Assembly: GCA_964527925.1 (NCBI GenBank)
Contig: CAZGQO010000003.1
Span: forward strand, 192,940 to 256,939
Length of the DNA: 64,000 nucleotides
Source of the DNA: Ch128b sp964527925
Lineage (GTDB): Bacteria; Bacteroidota; Ignavibacteria; Ch128b
Reading direction: 5' to 3'
In this document: in pieces, positions 55,763 through 64,000 of the stretch
How positions within the stretch are numbered: position 1 is the stretch's first letter
Layout of the letters: every line of letters starts with the position of its first letter
Notes under the pieces: generated by a model
What the model was told of the DNA's origin: nothing
What the model saw: the letters and a program-made list of their open reading frames with translations, nothing else
The model's database searches: none
Program-made: the position numbers and the translations under genes

Positions 55763-56797
55763 TCAAACAACAATCTCATCTTTTCTTAATCGAATTACAT
55801 TAATTGAAAGTTCCTCTGATCTTCTGAGAAATTTTTCGGATGATTTGTTTGCAGTAATAAAAATTCCTTTACCAAATGTTCCACTCGCAATATTTCGAAT
55901 AGTTTCGAGTTGATATAAATCAAATTGATTATCAGCTTTTCCTTATTTACATGAAATAATGTATAGTTTAAAATCTTTCAGAACAACAATATCCAATTCG
56001 TTGTAAACAACTTTTTCAGAAACAATTTTCACCCCAGCCATAATTTCTAAATTTTTTTGAAAACTTAATTTATAATAAACGTATGCTTCGAGCCAATCAC
56101 CACTCTTGAAATTTGATTCAGTTATCTTAACTGGTTTTCTGACAGGGTTTCCAAATTCAAAAGTATATTTATCGAGATTTTTATGAAATAAAAAACTTCC
56201 TGTGTAATCTCTTTCAGTAAAATTTGGACTATTCTGGGATAGTCTTTGTCGTATGCGATTACAAAATCTAATAAAATCTACCATCAATGAATGTCTTACG
56301 ATATAATCAAACAAAGGAAAATATATTTTAATTTGATTTAAGGGTTTATACTCTATAATTCTGTAACCATAAGAAGTTAGATAATCCTGAATGGAAATGT
56401 TAGTTTCCAAGTTCTGAATTTTGTATTCAGGAGAAAGAAAGATAATTCGCTTATGTTCAGTATCACAATAAATAATATTCTTTTTAGACTCAGAGAAAAC
56501 TTCATACGCAGCCATTGCCATCAGTTTTGTTCCGCCCGTGATATTTAACCATGTATCAAATGAATGATTCTTTAATTCATTTTGAACTGTTTCTTTGAAT
56601 GACTGAAAATTATAAGCATCCAGATCATCTTTTCTTATAACTTTTATTCCCTTTTGCTTGAATAGTCTTTCCAGATAATCTGCACTCTTAATTTCTTCAG
56701 GTGTTGCAAATAGTACAACTATTTCGGGACTATACATTAAGACTGGCAGCACATTAGGCATTGTTTGACGAGAGACGAGACAGAAAAAGGTGGACAT
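55763..56797 (-). pseudogene. Card1/Can2-like CARF nuclease (type III CRISPR effector) with in-frame TAA
   Basis: The frame runs from ATG 56797 to TGA 55763-55765 (about 344 codons) but is cut by TAA at 55943-55945. The first part has the CARF domain: FCLVSRQTMPNVLPVL at the start and the cyclic-oligoadenylate-binding NITGGTKLMAMAAYE (GGTK at 88-91). The PD-(D/E)XK core begins NELDIVVL (Asp269). The family motif ECK reads SCK (Ser282-Cys283-Lys284), so the acidic residue is missing, and the TAA follows the lysine at once. Beyond the stop the same frame reads GKADNQFDLYQLETIRNIAS ... FGKGIFITANKS, typical of the DUF1887 C-terminus. In intact relatives cA4 binding activates a single-strand DNA/RNA nuclease. 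It follows the coiled-coil gene by 46 bases. Confidence 0.85.
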
Positions 56798-56843
56798 AAA
56801 ATTTTATCTTGAGATATATTCTATTTCAATCAATCAGTTCAAA

Positions 56844-57236
56844 TCAAAAATTTGTAAGTTGTGGTATAATAAGAAAAATAATTATTGCAGTCAACAAAAA
56901 ATATAAAACAACTATATGTTTTTTTTGATCCTTTTTAAACATTTCTAATTTTTCCGTTATTTCTTTTGATTTATTTTCTATTGATGTCGATATTGTTTCT
57001 AATTTTTCAAAAATTTCTGGACCACTTATACTTTTAAGAATATTTAAACTCTAAAGATAACTTTTTGCTAAATTTTCCATTTTTTCAATAAAAGAGATAA
57101 ATGAAATTTTGATCTCCTCAAGCTCTTTGGCTACTATATTGTATTCAATAATTTGATTTTTTAATTGATTCAGAGTCTCTACTAATTTAGTTGCTGTTTC
57201 TTCAGCTTGTAAGAACCTTTCTTTCTCGTTAGACAT
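56844..57236 (-). pseudogene. Coiled-coil, single-membrane-helix protein with in-frame TAG
   Basis: One frame from ATG 57236 to TGA 56844-56846 (130 codons), cut by TAG at 57051-57053. Before the stop it is a long charged coiled coil (FLQAEETATKLVETLNQLKN, NIVAKELEEIKISF). After it the frame continues as coiled coil (SLNILKSISGPEIFEKLETI, NKSKEITEKLEMFKKD) and ends in a hydrophobic helix (HIVVLYFLLTAIIIFLIIPQ). The continuity of coil and membrane helix across the TAG shows it was one gene. I recognise no family. It lies 11 bases after the RecQ-like gene and 46 before the CARF nuclease, so it is the middle gene of the cassette. A membrane-tethering or activation role is inference. Confidence 0.62.
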
Positions 57237-57247
57237 TTTTATTTCTT

Positions 57248-60200
57248 CTATGTAATTAAAGTTTTACAACTTTCATTTAAATTGTTAAGGAGTTTCCATG
57301 CGGGTAAACTTGCATAATCGACTGATATATGCTCCACCAAAATTCTAAGTTCTTCTCTTACATTTGGTTCAATTAAAATTTGAATTAGTTCAACAGCTAA
57401 GTCATTATTTCTTTTATTTATTTTTTCGATTGCCCAAGCTGCAAATTCAAAAACTAAACTTAAATCAATACTATAATTAGACTTTGCAGATGAGATTGAT
57501 GCAATGAAATTTTCTTTAACAACCTCAACCTTATATTTTAAACAATAAATTTCTGTTAATGATCTAAGCATTAATAAAGCAGGATGATCAGGATAACTTT
57601 CCAGCATTCGAGAAACCTGTCTTCTTAACTCAGCCGCCTCATTTGACGAAGTTATATTTTCAAAGAAATCCTTACATTCCCCTAGTCCAGCATTTTCTGC
57701 TTGTAATATTTCATCCATTTTCTCAGAGAATTGAGTTACTTCAAGATATCTGAGTATCTTTTGTCTAATTGTATTATCATCAGGTGAATTACTGAATACA
57801 AAAAGAATTTCATACAAAGCTCTTCTTCTTCCTTTTTCAATAACATCATAAATAAAATGAAGTAAAAGTTCTACAATCTTTATTATAAATTCTTGAATTG
57901 GTAAATCATAAAATTTTGTAGCTTTCTCATATTCAACTTGCCTTCTACTGTGTAAATAACCTTCAACATATTCACTGTAAGCTTGAATAATCTCTTCTTT
58001 CGAAAATCCTGTCAAATGAACTCTAAATTCTTTGTTGGCATAATCAATCGTATAATCTTTTATTACTCTAATTAATAAGAGTCGATGAATTGCTTTTTCT
58101 GCTACTTCTCTTGGTTGTTTATAATTTCCAGCTTTTTTTACAAAATATTCTGTCACAGGTACAATTCTTACACTTTCTGTTGACATATCTCCAAGTATAT
58201 TGATAATCTCTTTGACATCTTCTAATTCGCTAGAAATCCCTCTGAAGGAATTCACATGGAAAAACATAACTATTGTAATATCATCATTTTCTTCCCATTT
58301 CAGATCTTTAATCATCTCAGCAATTTCTTCAATTTTTGTATTGGGATTCAATGATCTTTCAGTTCGTCTTGGATAATCATTTGAGACAATTACACAACAT
58401 TTGGATTTTCGTCTATCCCGACCTGCTCTTCCTGCTTCTTGATAAAATGACTCTATTGATGGAGGTTATCCGAAATGAATTGTATATCTAATATTTGGTT
58501 TATCTAGTCCCATTCCGAATGCTTTTGTACAAACCAGAAGCGGGATTTTATTTCTCTTAAAGTTACGAGTTACTTTGCTTTTTACTTGAGAAAAAACCTC
58601 GGCTTATACACCTTCGGGTTCCCTACCACTATAAATTTCTGTTTGAATTTTCAAATTATTAAAAATAGATTTAGCAACCTCTGTTACTCCAAAAGAACCG
58701 CCTACATGGGGACAAAATATCAAACCTGCATGAGTCTTTTTGCCTCTGGGTTGATAAAAGTTTGAAAAAGTTGTTGAAAAAATATCTGGCAAATTATTTC
58801 TTAAATATCCAATCAATTGAGGTAACTTTTCTTGAAATGATGCATAAATTACTTCATAATTCAATTCTTTTCTATCAAAAGTTTTAGGTGTGATTATAGC
58901 CTCAAAATCCTCAATCTGTAATTCACGTTTAACATCTTTTAAAACGGCTCTTGATGCTGTACCGGTCATTGCGACTAATGGTGGAGTATAATCATTTGTT
59001 TTACAATAAATTCTTGTTGTTCTTCCTATATTAAGATAAGCTGTTCTGAAGTCATGCCCCATTCTGAAACACAATGTGCTTCATCTACAACGATTAGAGA
59101 AATAGGTGTATGGGTAGTTAACATTCTCAATGTATCGCGGAAGGAATTAGTTTGAAATCTTTCTGGAGCAATAAAAACAAATATATATTCACCCTGACCA
59201 AATAATCTCAATATTTCATCTCTAATATTTGGATCACCAATTTTACTTTTTATTGCAACACATCTATCAATTCCCATCTTAAACAAATTATCAATTTGGT
59301 CTTCCATCAACGAAATCATAGGATCAATAACAACAGTTCTACCTACCAAAAGCATAGAAGCAAACTGGTAAACCATTGACTTTCCCCCGCCGGTAGGTAG
59401 TAAAAGCAAAGCATCTTTACCTTTTAATAATCTACAGATCTCTTCAAATTGTCTTTCCCAAAAATTGTTTTTTCTAAAAATATATTTTAATATAAACTGA
59501 AGAGTTTCTCTTTCTGGATTTATCCTATCATGTTCAGTAACTTTCGTCGGGAAACTTTCTTTACTTATATGAAGTGGCAAGTAAATGTTCTGTATGAAAA
59601 AAGTTGAATTGAAATCTAAATATTGATTTGTAAATGATATGTAAATATGTTTATCAGAATCAAGTTTTGTGGATTCATTATTTAAATATATTGAAGGATC
59701 CCCTTCTGCTATATTAATTGTATAAAGTTTTGAGATATATCTTAATAAATTCAGAAAATCATTAACAGTGAGTTTTACTATAGTTCTTGCTGTTGACTCT
59801 TCAAACAAATTAAGACAATCAAGATCCGTTACAATTTTCCATGATTCAGGATTATTAAAATCAAGAAAACCAAATTGAAGAGCTTGAAGCAAAGTTACTT
59901 GAATTTGATGAGCTAGTTTTAAAGCAACTGAATATTTTATTTGTTATATGAAAACTTTCAGAATTAGGAAAATGATTATTAAGGTTTGATAATTTTTGAA
60001 TTAGACTTTTTAACCGAAATATCTTCTAGTTTTAATCTCATCTGTGGGAATGCGAATTATATTAATACCATTCTTATTCAATATATCATTAATGACTTCA
60101 TCGGATTTAAGACTTGATTTGTGTTGCAATCCATCAATTTCAACTACAATTATTTCATCTAATTTTGGATGTGAAATCAAAAAGTCTACACAATGATGCT

Positions 60201-60951
60201 GATACTCATCCCCTAAGTAATTTAATAAACTTTCCAGATTAATGTGAGGAATAACCTAATTTTCGAAATTTGTTCCTAATAACTCACATAAAATTTCATT
60301 GTAAAAGATTTTTTCTTCGAAACTATCAAAATGGTTATCTATCTCCACTTTTGGATAATTAACGGAAATTAATGTATCAAAAAAATCCACTACATTAATA
60401 GACTCAAAATCGCTCTCTGAAATATTAAATAATTTTTTAATTTCATTTTCTAAAAATGGTGAGAGTAAAGTTATTCTTCCTCTGGTAAGAATTTTTTCAA
60501 GAATTGAAATCAATTGTTTTTGATTAGAATAGCTTTTGTACTTTTGATTATCGGAATAGAAATCAACTCTCCATTGAGAAAATGCTTTAACAACAGGTTT
60601 TTTCCTAATCTCAAAATCTAAAATTTCGAGCAATTCTTCATAGATACTTACACTTTCTAAAAATTTAACTTGAAAGTCTGGGAATCTGCTTCGGGCTATC
60701 AAATTTCTCGGTATCTGTTTTAATAGTTCTCCTGAGTTATCTAAATAAATGTCGTTATCTTTTAAATTTGTTTCATCGCTATTATAATTATTAAAATCTT
60801 CAATAGCATTACAATTTGGATATCGACTGCAACCATAAAATTGTTTGCCAGCAAATTTTCCAGATCGGGCAGTTCTTAAAACCATTATTGATCCACATTT
60901 AGGACAATAAATGTTTTCCATTTTGCCCACCAGGATTTGTTTCTTTTTCAA
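57248..60951 (-). pseudogene. Zinc-finger + endonuclease + RecQ-helicase fusion, broken by stops and frameshifts
   Basis: A large gene (about 1234 codons) read on the minus strand. Domains in order: topoisomerase-type C4 zinc finger (YCPKCGSIMVL, FYGCSRYPNC); a helical part; a DUF559/Vsr-like nuclease (VDFLISHPKLDE, VVEIDGLQH); RecQ helicase motifs LLLLPTGGGKSMVYQ, VVDEAHCVSEWG, VAMTGTA, HAGLIFCPH, FGMGLDKPNIRYTIHFG and YQEAGRAGRD; and a helical C-terminal part of about 370 residues. Lesions: TAG at 60256-60258; compensating frame changes between about 60018 and 59940; a lost G after the CCCC at 59057-59060 (VSEWG then HDFRTAYLN); TAA at 58604-58606; TAA at 58466-58468 inside the HFG-PPS motif. 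Inactive as written. It heads the cassette with the coiled-coil and CARF genes. Confidence 0.82.
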
Positions 60952-61172
60952 AAGTAATGTTTGAAAGTTGAAGCAGAAAAAACATTTTCCAAAATTATTT
61001 TTACCAGTACAAATCTAATATTTTTTAGAATTGAGCAGAATAAGGGTCAGATTTTGAGGAAGGTTTTTTCCCTTTTCGTTGATTACCGGCGAATGAAGGA
61101 TTTATCAAAGTATTTGATATTAAATTATATTTATAAGAGTCTGAATATTTAAAAATAATTATTATAAAATTT

Positions 61173-61418
61173 TCACCCTCTTATCATCATATGTATCAAA
61201 TAAATAATTAACAAAAGTCCTACAATGCCTGGTAAAGAAAAGATGATTATTGATATCAATAAAACCATACAAACAACATATACTATAATTGCAATTATAA
61301 GTACAATTAACTGGTGAGCTGGAAGAATTTTAATCAGATGTTTGAATAAATCTTTTAACCTGATTATAATCCTGATAAGAATTTTTAATTCTGATTTTAT
61401 TCTTATTGATTGATCCAA
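61173..61418 (-). CDS. Small hydrophobic membrane protein, possibly N-truncated
   Basis: 81 codons from a TTG start, with two hydrophobic stretches (LIVLIIAIIVYVVCMVLLIS and FSLPGIVGLLLIIYLIHMMI) after a basic amphipathic segment. The same frame stays open for 40 codons upstream (KVFDQGKVELASDKNYSKFS is read there) to a stop at 61539-61541, with no ATG or GTG. The gene may therefore have lost its start or use an unusual one. No family is recognised and no ribosome site is clear. The call is weak. Confidence 0.35.
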   Translation of the reverse strand: MDQSIRIKSELKILIRIIIRLKDLFKHLIKILPAHQLIVLIIAIIVYVVCMVLLISIIIFSLPGIVGLLLIIYLIHMMIRG

Positions 61419-61528
61419 ATAAACGACACTCGAAAATTTGCTATAATTTTTATCTGAAGCTAATTCAACTTTTCCTTGATCAAAAACTTTATAATACTGA
61501 TAAATATTAATTGAACTGATTATTTTTT

Positions 61529-61560
61529 CTACCCCTGATTAATTAATTATCAGAGGGTAG
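61529..61560. other. Long imperfect inverted repeat
   Basis: CTACCC-CTGAT (61529-61539) pairs with ATCAG-AGGGTAG (61549-61560) with one bulged base and a TAATTAATT loop. A second complementary pair, TAGGGAG (61558-61564) and CTCCCTA (61598-61604), could form an alternative stem. No T-run follows, so it is not a simple terminator. The 207 bases from 61561 to 61767 hold no gene I can support. Confidence 0.4.
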
Positions 61561-61767
61561 GGAGGGATTTATCAGTTTTGTTGTTTATTTGACGCCTCTC
61601 CCTATTTGCACTTAAAATATACCAATAATGATTTCAAATCTTTTAATTCTAAATTTTTAAAAAAATTTCTTTCAAGATCTTTTCCTATTGTTGGAATCAA
61701 GTTGACCATTTTCTAATTAATCCCCAAGCTTTCACAAACAAATTTAGAAAAATTTTATTAATACAAA

Positions 61768-62564
61768 TCACTCTCTATTCATTTTACCAGTTCCAAAAAT
61801 AGCAGATGCCAAACCATTCGCCGACATAATTGCCTGGTGATATTCAGTTTTAAGTCCTGCAGGAATATCTTTATATGCCTGAAAGTTACCCACAAATAAA
61901 CCAGTATCTTTAATTAAATGAACTGCGATTCCCAACCACAAAGCAGCTATTCCTGTGTTTTTATTTTTTTCTATCGAATCCTTTATTCCATCCCAAATCA
62001 TATGATGTTCTTCAGGTAAATGATTTATAACAGTGTTAAGCATATTAAATGAAAATCTAATGATAAACTCAAAAGTTAAACCAGATATTATTGAATGAAA
62101 CCAGATACTTCGATACAAGCCAATTCCACCTATCTTAATATCTAAATCAGCAATACCACCTTCCAAATATTTTCCTCCAGATTCAGCAAAAAAATACCGA
62201 TGCCAAATATCATTGAGATAATAAGTTCTACTAATTGTTCTTTGCTTAATCCGCTAATTGAATTAATAAAATTTCTATAGTTCTCGGGCAAATCATGAAG
62301 AAATAGTTTTAATCTATTAAAATCATCTACCAATGCAATTTTCAATCCTATGTCTTTATAAGTTTTAAATTTTTTATTAACAATTTTCACTGTCCTGTAT
62401 AGAATATCTTTCTTATTATAATATGTTTCTTTTGCCGAATACAAAGCTAATTTCAACACAATTTTTCTTAAATCATTTGCCTTCATTTGTGAGAGAGAAT
62501 ATTTTAATTCATCCAGAATTTGATTAAGTGTACTGATATTATTAAAGCTATGTGTTATCAGCAT
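61768..62564 (-). pseudogene. Membrane protein gene split by a frameshift in a homopolymer
   Basis: Two overlapping frames on the minus strand read as one protein of about 265 residues. The first, from ATG 62564, gives a helical part (LDELKYSLSQMKANDLRKIV) and then SKEQLVELIISMIFGIGIF. It then runs into a run of seven A on the plus strand near 62188-62194 and loses frame. The other frame continues FAESGGKYLEGGIADLDIKI, GGIGLYRSIWFHSIISGLTF, and a C-terminal helix pair (IAALWLGIAVHLIKDTGLFV). Adding one base in the homopolymer restores the whole. I do not recognise the family; it looks like a membrane protein with a conserved GGIADLD/HS segment. The cause may be decay, slippage or a sequencing error in the run. 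Confidence 0.55.
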
Positions 62565-62911
62565 CGCAACACCAGATGTTTTTTAAAATTGAGATAATGA
62601 ATCTTTTCATTCCATTTTCGAATTATTGATTTTCACAAATTATCTCAACGATACAAGTAATCATCAAATAAATACTATTTTAATTTTTCAATTAAATTTC
62701 AACTCATTTATGGAACTAAAAATTCTATAAATTTTTTGTGATTTTGTTTAGAATTATCAGATTGATTTAACACAGAAATCTAAACGCTTTTACCTGGCTT
62801 TTGATTTCTCTTATAATTAATATCCTTATCTGGTACACTGCATGAGTCTTTTCTGTAAAACATCTTGTTATCGAGTGTTCTCAAAAAGAAATTAAAGAAT
62901 TAACAAATTAT
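62565..62911. other. AT-rich gap without a supported gene
   Basis: These 347 bases contain many stops in all frames. No open frame, hairpin with T-run, RNA gene or repeat was found by reading. Confidence 0.5.
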
Positions 62912-63241
62912 TTAAATTATGAGAATGAGTCCTATAATCACATTCAATATTGTAATCCAGATTAAACCATTTCTTTTGCTAAGAATTACTGTGATTATCA
63001 TTATCAATACAGCTATCGAAGTTCTTGCAACTTGTGTTAACCCGTAGCCGAAAACTTTAGCATATAAACTACCACGAACCTTTGGTTTGCACTCAGGGGA
63101 GAATAAGATTTCATTTTTCACTAAACACTTTTCATAGTTCAAAATTCTATTCAATGCATCGAGGCTGTTGGGGAAATCTAAACTCCAACCACAATGAAAA
63201 CAATGTGCCTGATAAGATTTAAACACTTTTGAGTCTTTCAT
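62912..63241 (-). CDS. Small zinc-ribbon-like membrane protein
   Basis: A 109-residue protein starting at ATG 63241. The N-terminal part has CFHCGW and two further single cysteines (Cys39 in YEKCLVK, Cys51 in SPECKPK), and could bind zinc. A region RGSLYAKVFGYGLTQVARTS leads into hydrophobic helices (IAVLIMIITVILSK and LIWITILNVIIGLILI). No ribosome site is evident and the family is not recognised. It lies between the frameshifted membrane gene and the CRISPR array; a role there is not supported. Confidence 0.45.
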   Translation of the reverse strand: MKDSKVFKSYQAHCFHCGWSLDFPNSLDALNRILNYEKCLVKNEILFSPECKPKVRGSLYAKVFGYGLTQVARTSIAVLIMIITVILSKRNGLIWITILNVIIGLILII

Positions 63242-63783
63242 TTTTTACTTCATGCTGACTAATAAAATAAGAATAATCTATTAATGATTGTTTTTGAGAA
63301 ATGATAATACCCGATAAGTGAATATATTTTCAGTAATACCTTTATAACCACCAGATGATTGTTTGATGTTTTTGGTTTAACCTGAATATATCTAAAATTA
63401 ATTTCTAAAAAGTATCCGTCTGAATTTAGTTTCTCAATCTAATTTTCACAGATCAATTTACATTTCTTTTTAGCCTAAGAGTCTTTAGTTAAAATATTTT
63501 GCCCATTATATCAAACGAACTAATCTTTTATTAATAATCTTCTTTAAAGACACAAATCAACTCGTTAGTTAATCTTCGATTTAATAATTAACCCTTATTT
63601 CGTTGCGGTGGATACTCGGTTCAATTATCCCCACAAATTTATATAGAACTTTTCCAGATTTTGGGATTGTTTTTCTGAAACTCATTCCTGCAAACACTTA
63701 TTACGTAACATTTTCTTACTCAATTCAACAATCAGCATACACTTCGTAGCGAGAACACCATGCCCGATCAAAAGTTTTTTTTA
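63242..63783. other. Trailer-side gap before the CRISPR array
   Basis: About 540 AT-rich bases without a convincing gene. A 34-codon minus-strand frame starting MSFRKTIPKSGKVLY near 63690 is the longest piece that looks coding, and it has no ribosome site. No cas gene remnant was recognised. The array is read toward this gap, so this is the non-leader side. Confidence 0.5.
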
Positions 63784-64000
63784 TAACTCAAGGTTAATAT
63801 ATCCGGTTAAAACAGTCTTTCAAGCGAAGCGTAGCAGTCGGCCTTTGGCAGATCAATTCCACTATAGTTCGATTAAAACCTTGAAGGCTGGTATGAGTAA
63901 GCCAGCCACCATCCAGTCTCAATTCCACTATGGTTCGATTAAAACCCAGCAAACCCAGACTCTTTGAATCTGAGCATAAACGTCTCAATTCCACTATGGT
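63784..64000 (-). CRISPR. CRISPR array, trailer end, continuing past the window
   Basis: 30-base repeats starting GTCTCAATTCCAC and ending TTCGATTAAAAC (plus strand): a full copy at 63916-63945, a partial at 63982-64000 cut by the window edge, and a copy at 63850-63879 with four changes. A fourth, much degraded copy ends at 63813 (about 63784-63813). Spacers at 63814-63849, 63880-63915 and 63946-63981 are each exactly 36 bases. On the minus strand the repeat ends ATTGAGAC, like the 8-base 5' handle of type I-B/III repeats, so transcription is leftward and the leader lies to the right. Decay of the leftmost repeats fits a trailer end. No cas genes are in the window. Confidence 0.9.

Noticed and set aside
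60961..61152. Plus-strand frame of 63 codons before the small membrane gene
   Set aside because: No ribosome site, no recognisable domain, and biased low-complexity composition; probably chance in AT-rich intergenic DNA.
63794..63994. Open frame of 66 codons on the minus strand with repeated peptide FNRTIVEL
   Set aside because: It is translation of the CRISPR repeats and spacers; the periodicity explains the repeated peptide.
55000..64000. Complete type III CRISPR-Cas locus
   Set aside because: Only a CARF-effector pseudogene and an array end are present; no Cas10, Csm/Cmr or Cas1/Cas2 gene was seen in the window.
1..64000. Full reassignment of TAG to an amino acid in this genome
   Set aside because: TAG ends apparently intact genes (13775-13777, 36039-36041), and long conserved genes such as nuoF, glgP, cusA contain no in-frame TAG.

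Overview
The window is AT-rich and gene-dense. It looks like a chromosome segment from the Ignavibacteria / Bacteroidetes-Chlorobi lineage. The reasons are two secreted proteins ending in a type IX secretion (T9SS) type A sorting domain (NYPNPFNPSTTI), a carboxypeptidase-regulatory-like lipoprotein, and the general codon and base composition. This taxonomic placement is inference; no rRNA or tRNA gene was recognised.

Layout. 1-16.9 kb (plus strand): an NtrY-like multi-membrane sensor kinase, a RecB/AddA-type helicase with an Fe-S nuclease end, an EamA transporter, a lipoprotein, a GAF/sigma-54 activator overlapping a PEGA-domain Ser/Thr kinase, a kelch protein with a T9SS signal, a small membrane protein and a large T9SS cargo protein closed by a terminator. 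17-22.7 kb (plus): a WYL regulator, an unknown protein, and an NtrC-type regulator translationally coupled to a hybrid PAS kinase. 22.7-36.5 kb (minus): a type IV pilus-like machine. Reading from the right it has four minor-pilin-like genes (one broken by two in-frame TAG codons), two tandem atypical major-pilin-like genes each with its own ribosome site and terminator, then a tightly overlapping operon of PilC, PilB, PilT, a PilM-PilN fusion, a PilO-PilP-like fusion, a short secretin and two response regulators. 36.6-42.8 kb: Nudix hydrolase, glycogen phosphorylase, TolB-like propeller and M28 lipoprotein peptidase. 43-47.4 kb (minus): nuoABCDEF only. 47.5-54.9 kb (minus): a Cus-type copper/silver efflux operon with extra heavy-metal-binding domains.

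55-64 kb is different: sparse, with broken genes. A three-gene minus-strand cassette encodes a zinc finger + endonuclease + RecQ helicase fusion, a coiled-coil membrane protein, and a Card1/Can2-type CARF nuclease (the cyclic-oligoadenylate effector class of type III CRISPR). All three carry in-frame stops, and the helicase also frameshifts. A membrane protein further right is split by a frameshift in a homopolymer. The window ends in the trailer end of a CRISPR array (30-nt repeats, 36-nt spacers) whose last repeats decay progressively. The array and probably its leader and cas genes continue beyond position 64000. I read this region as a decaying defence island. Whether the stops are genuine decay, assembly error or readthrough is left open in the findings.
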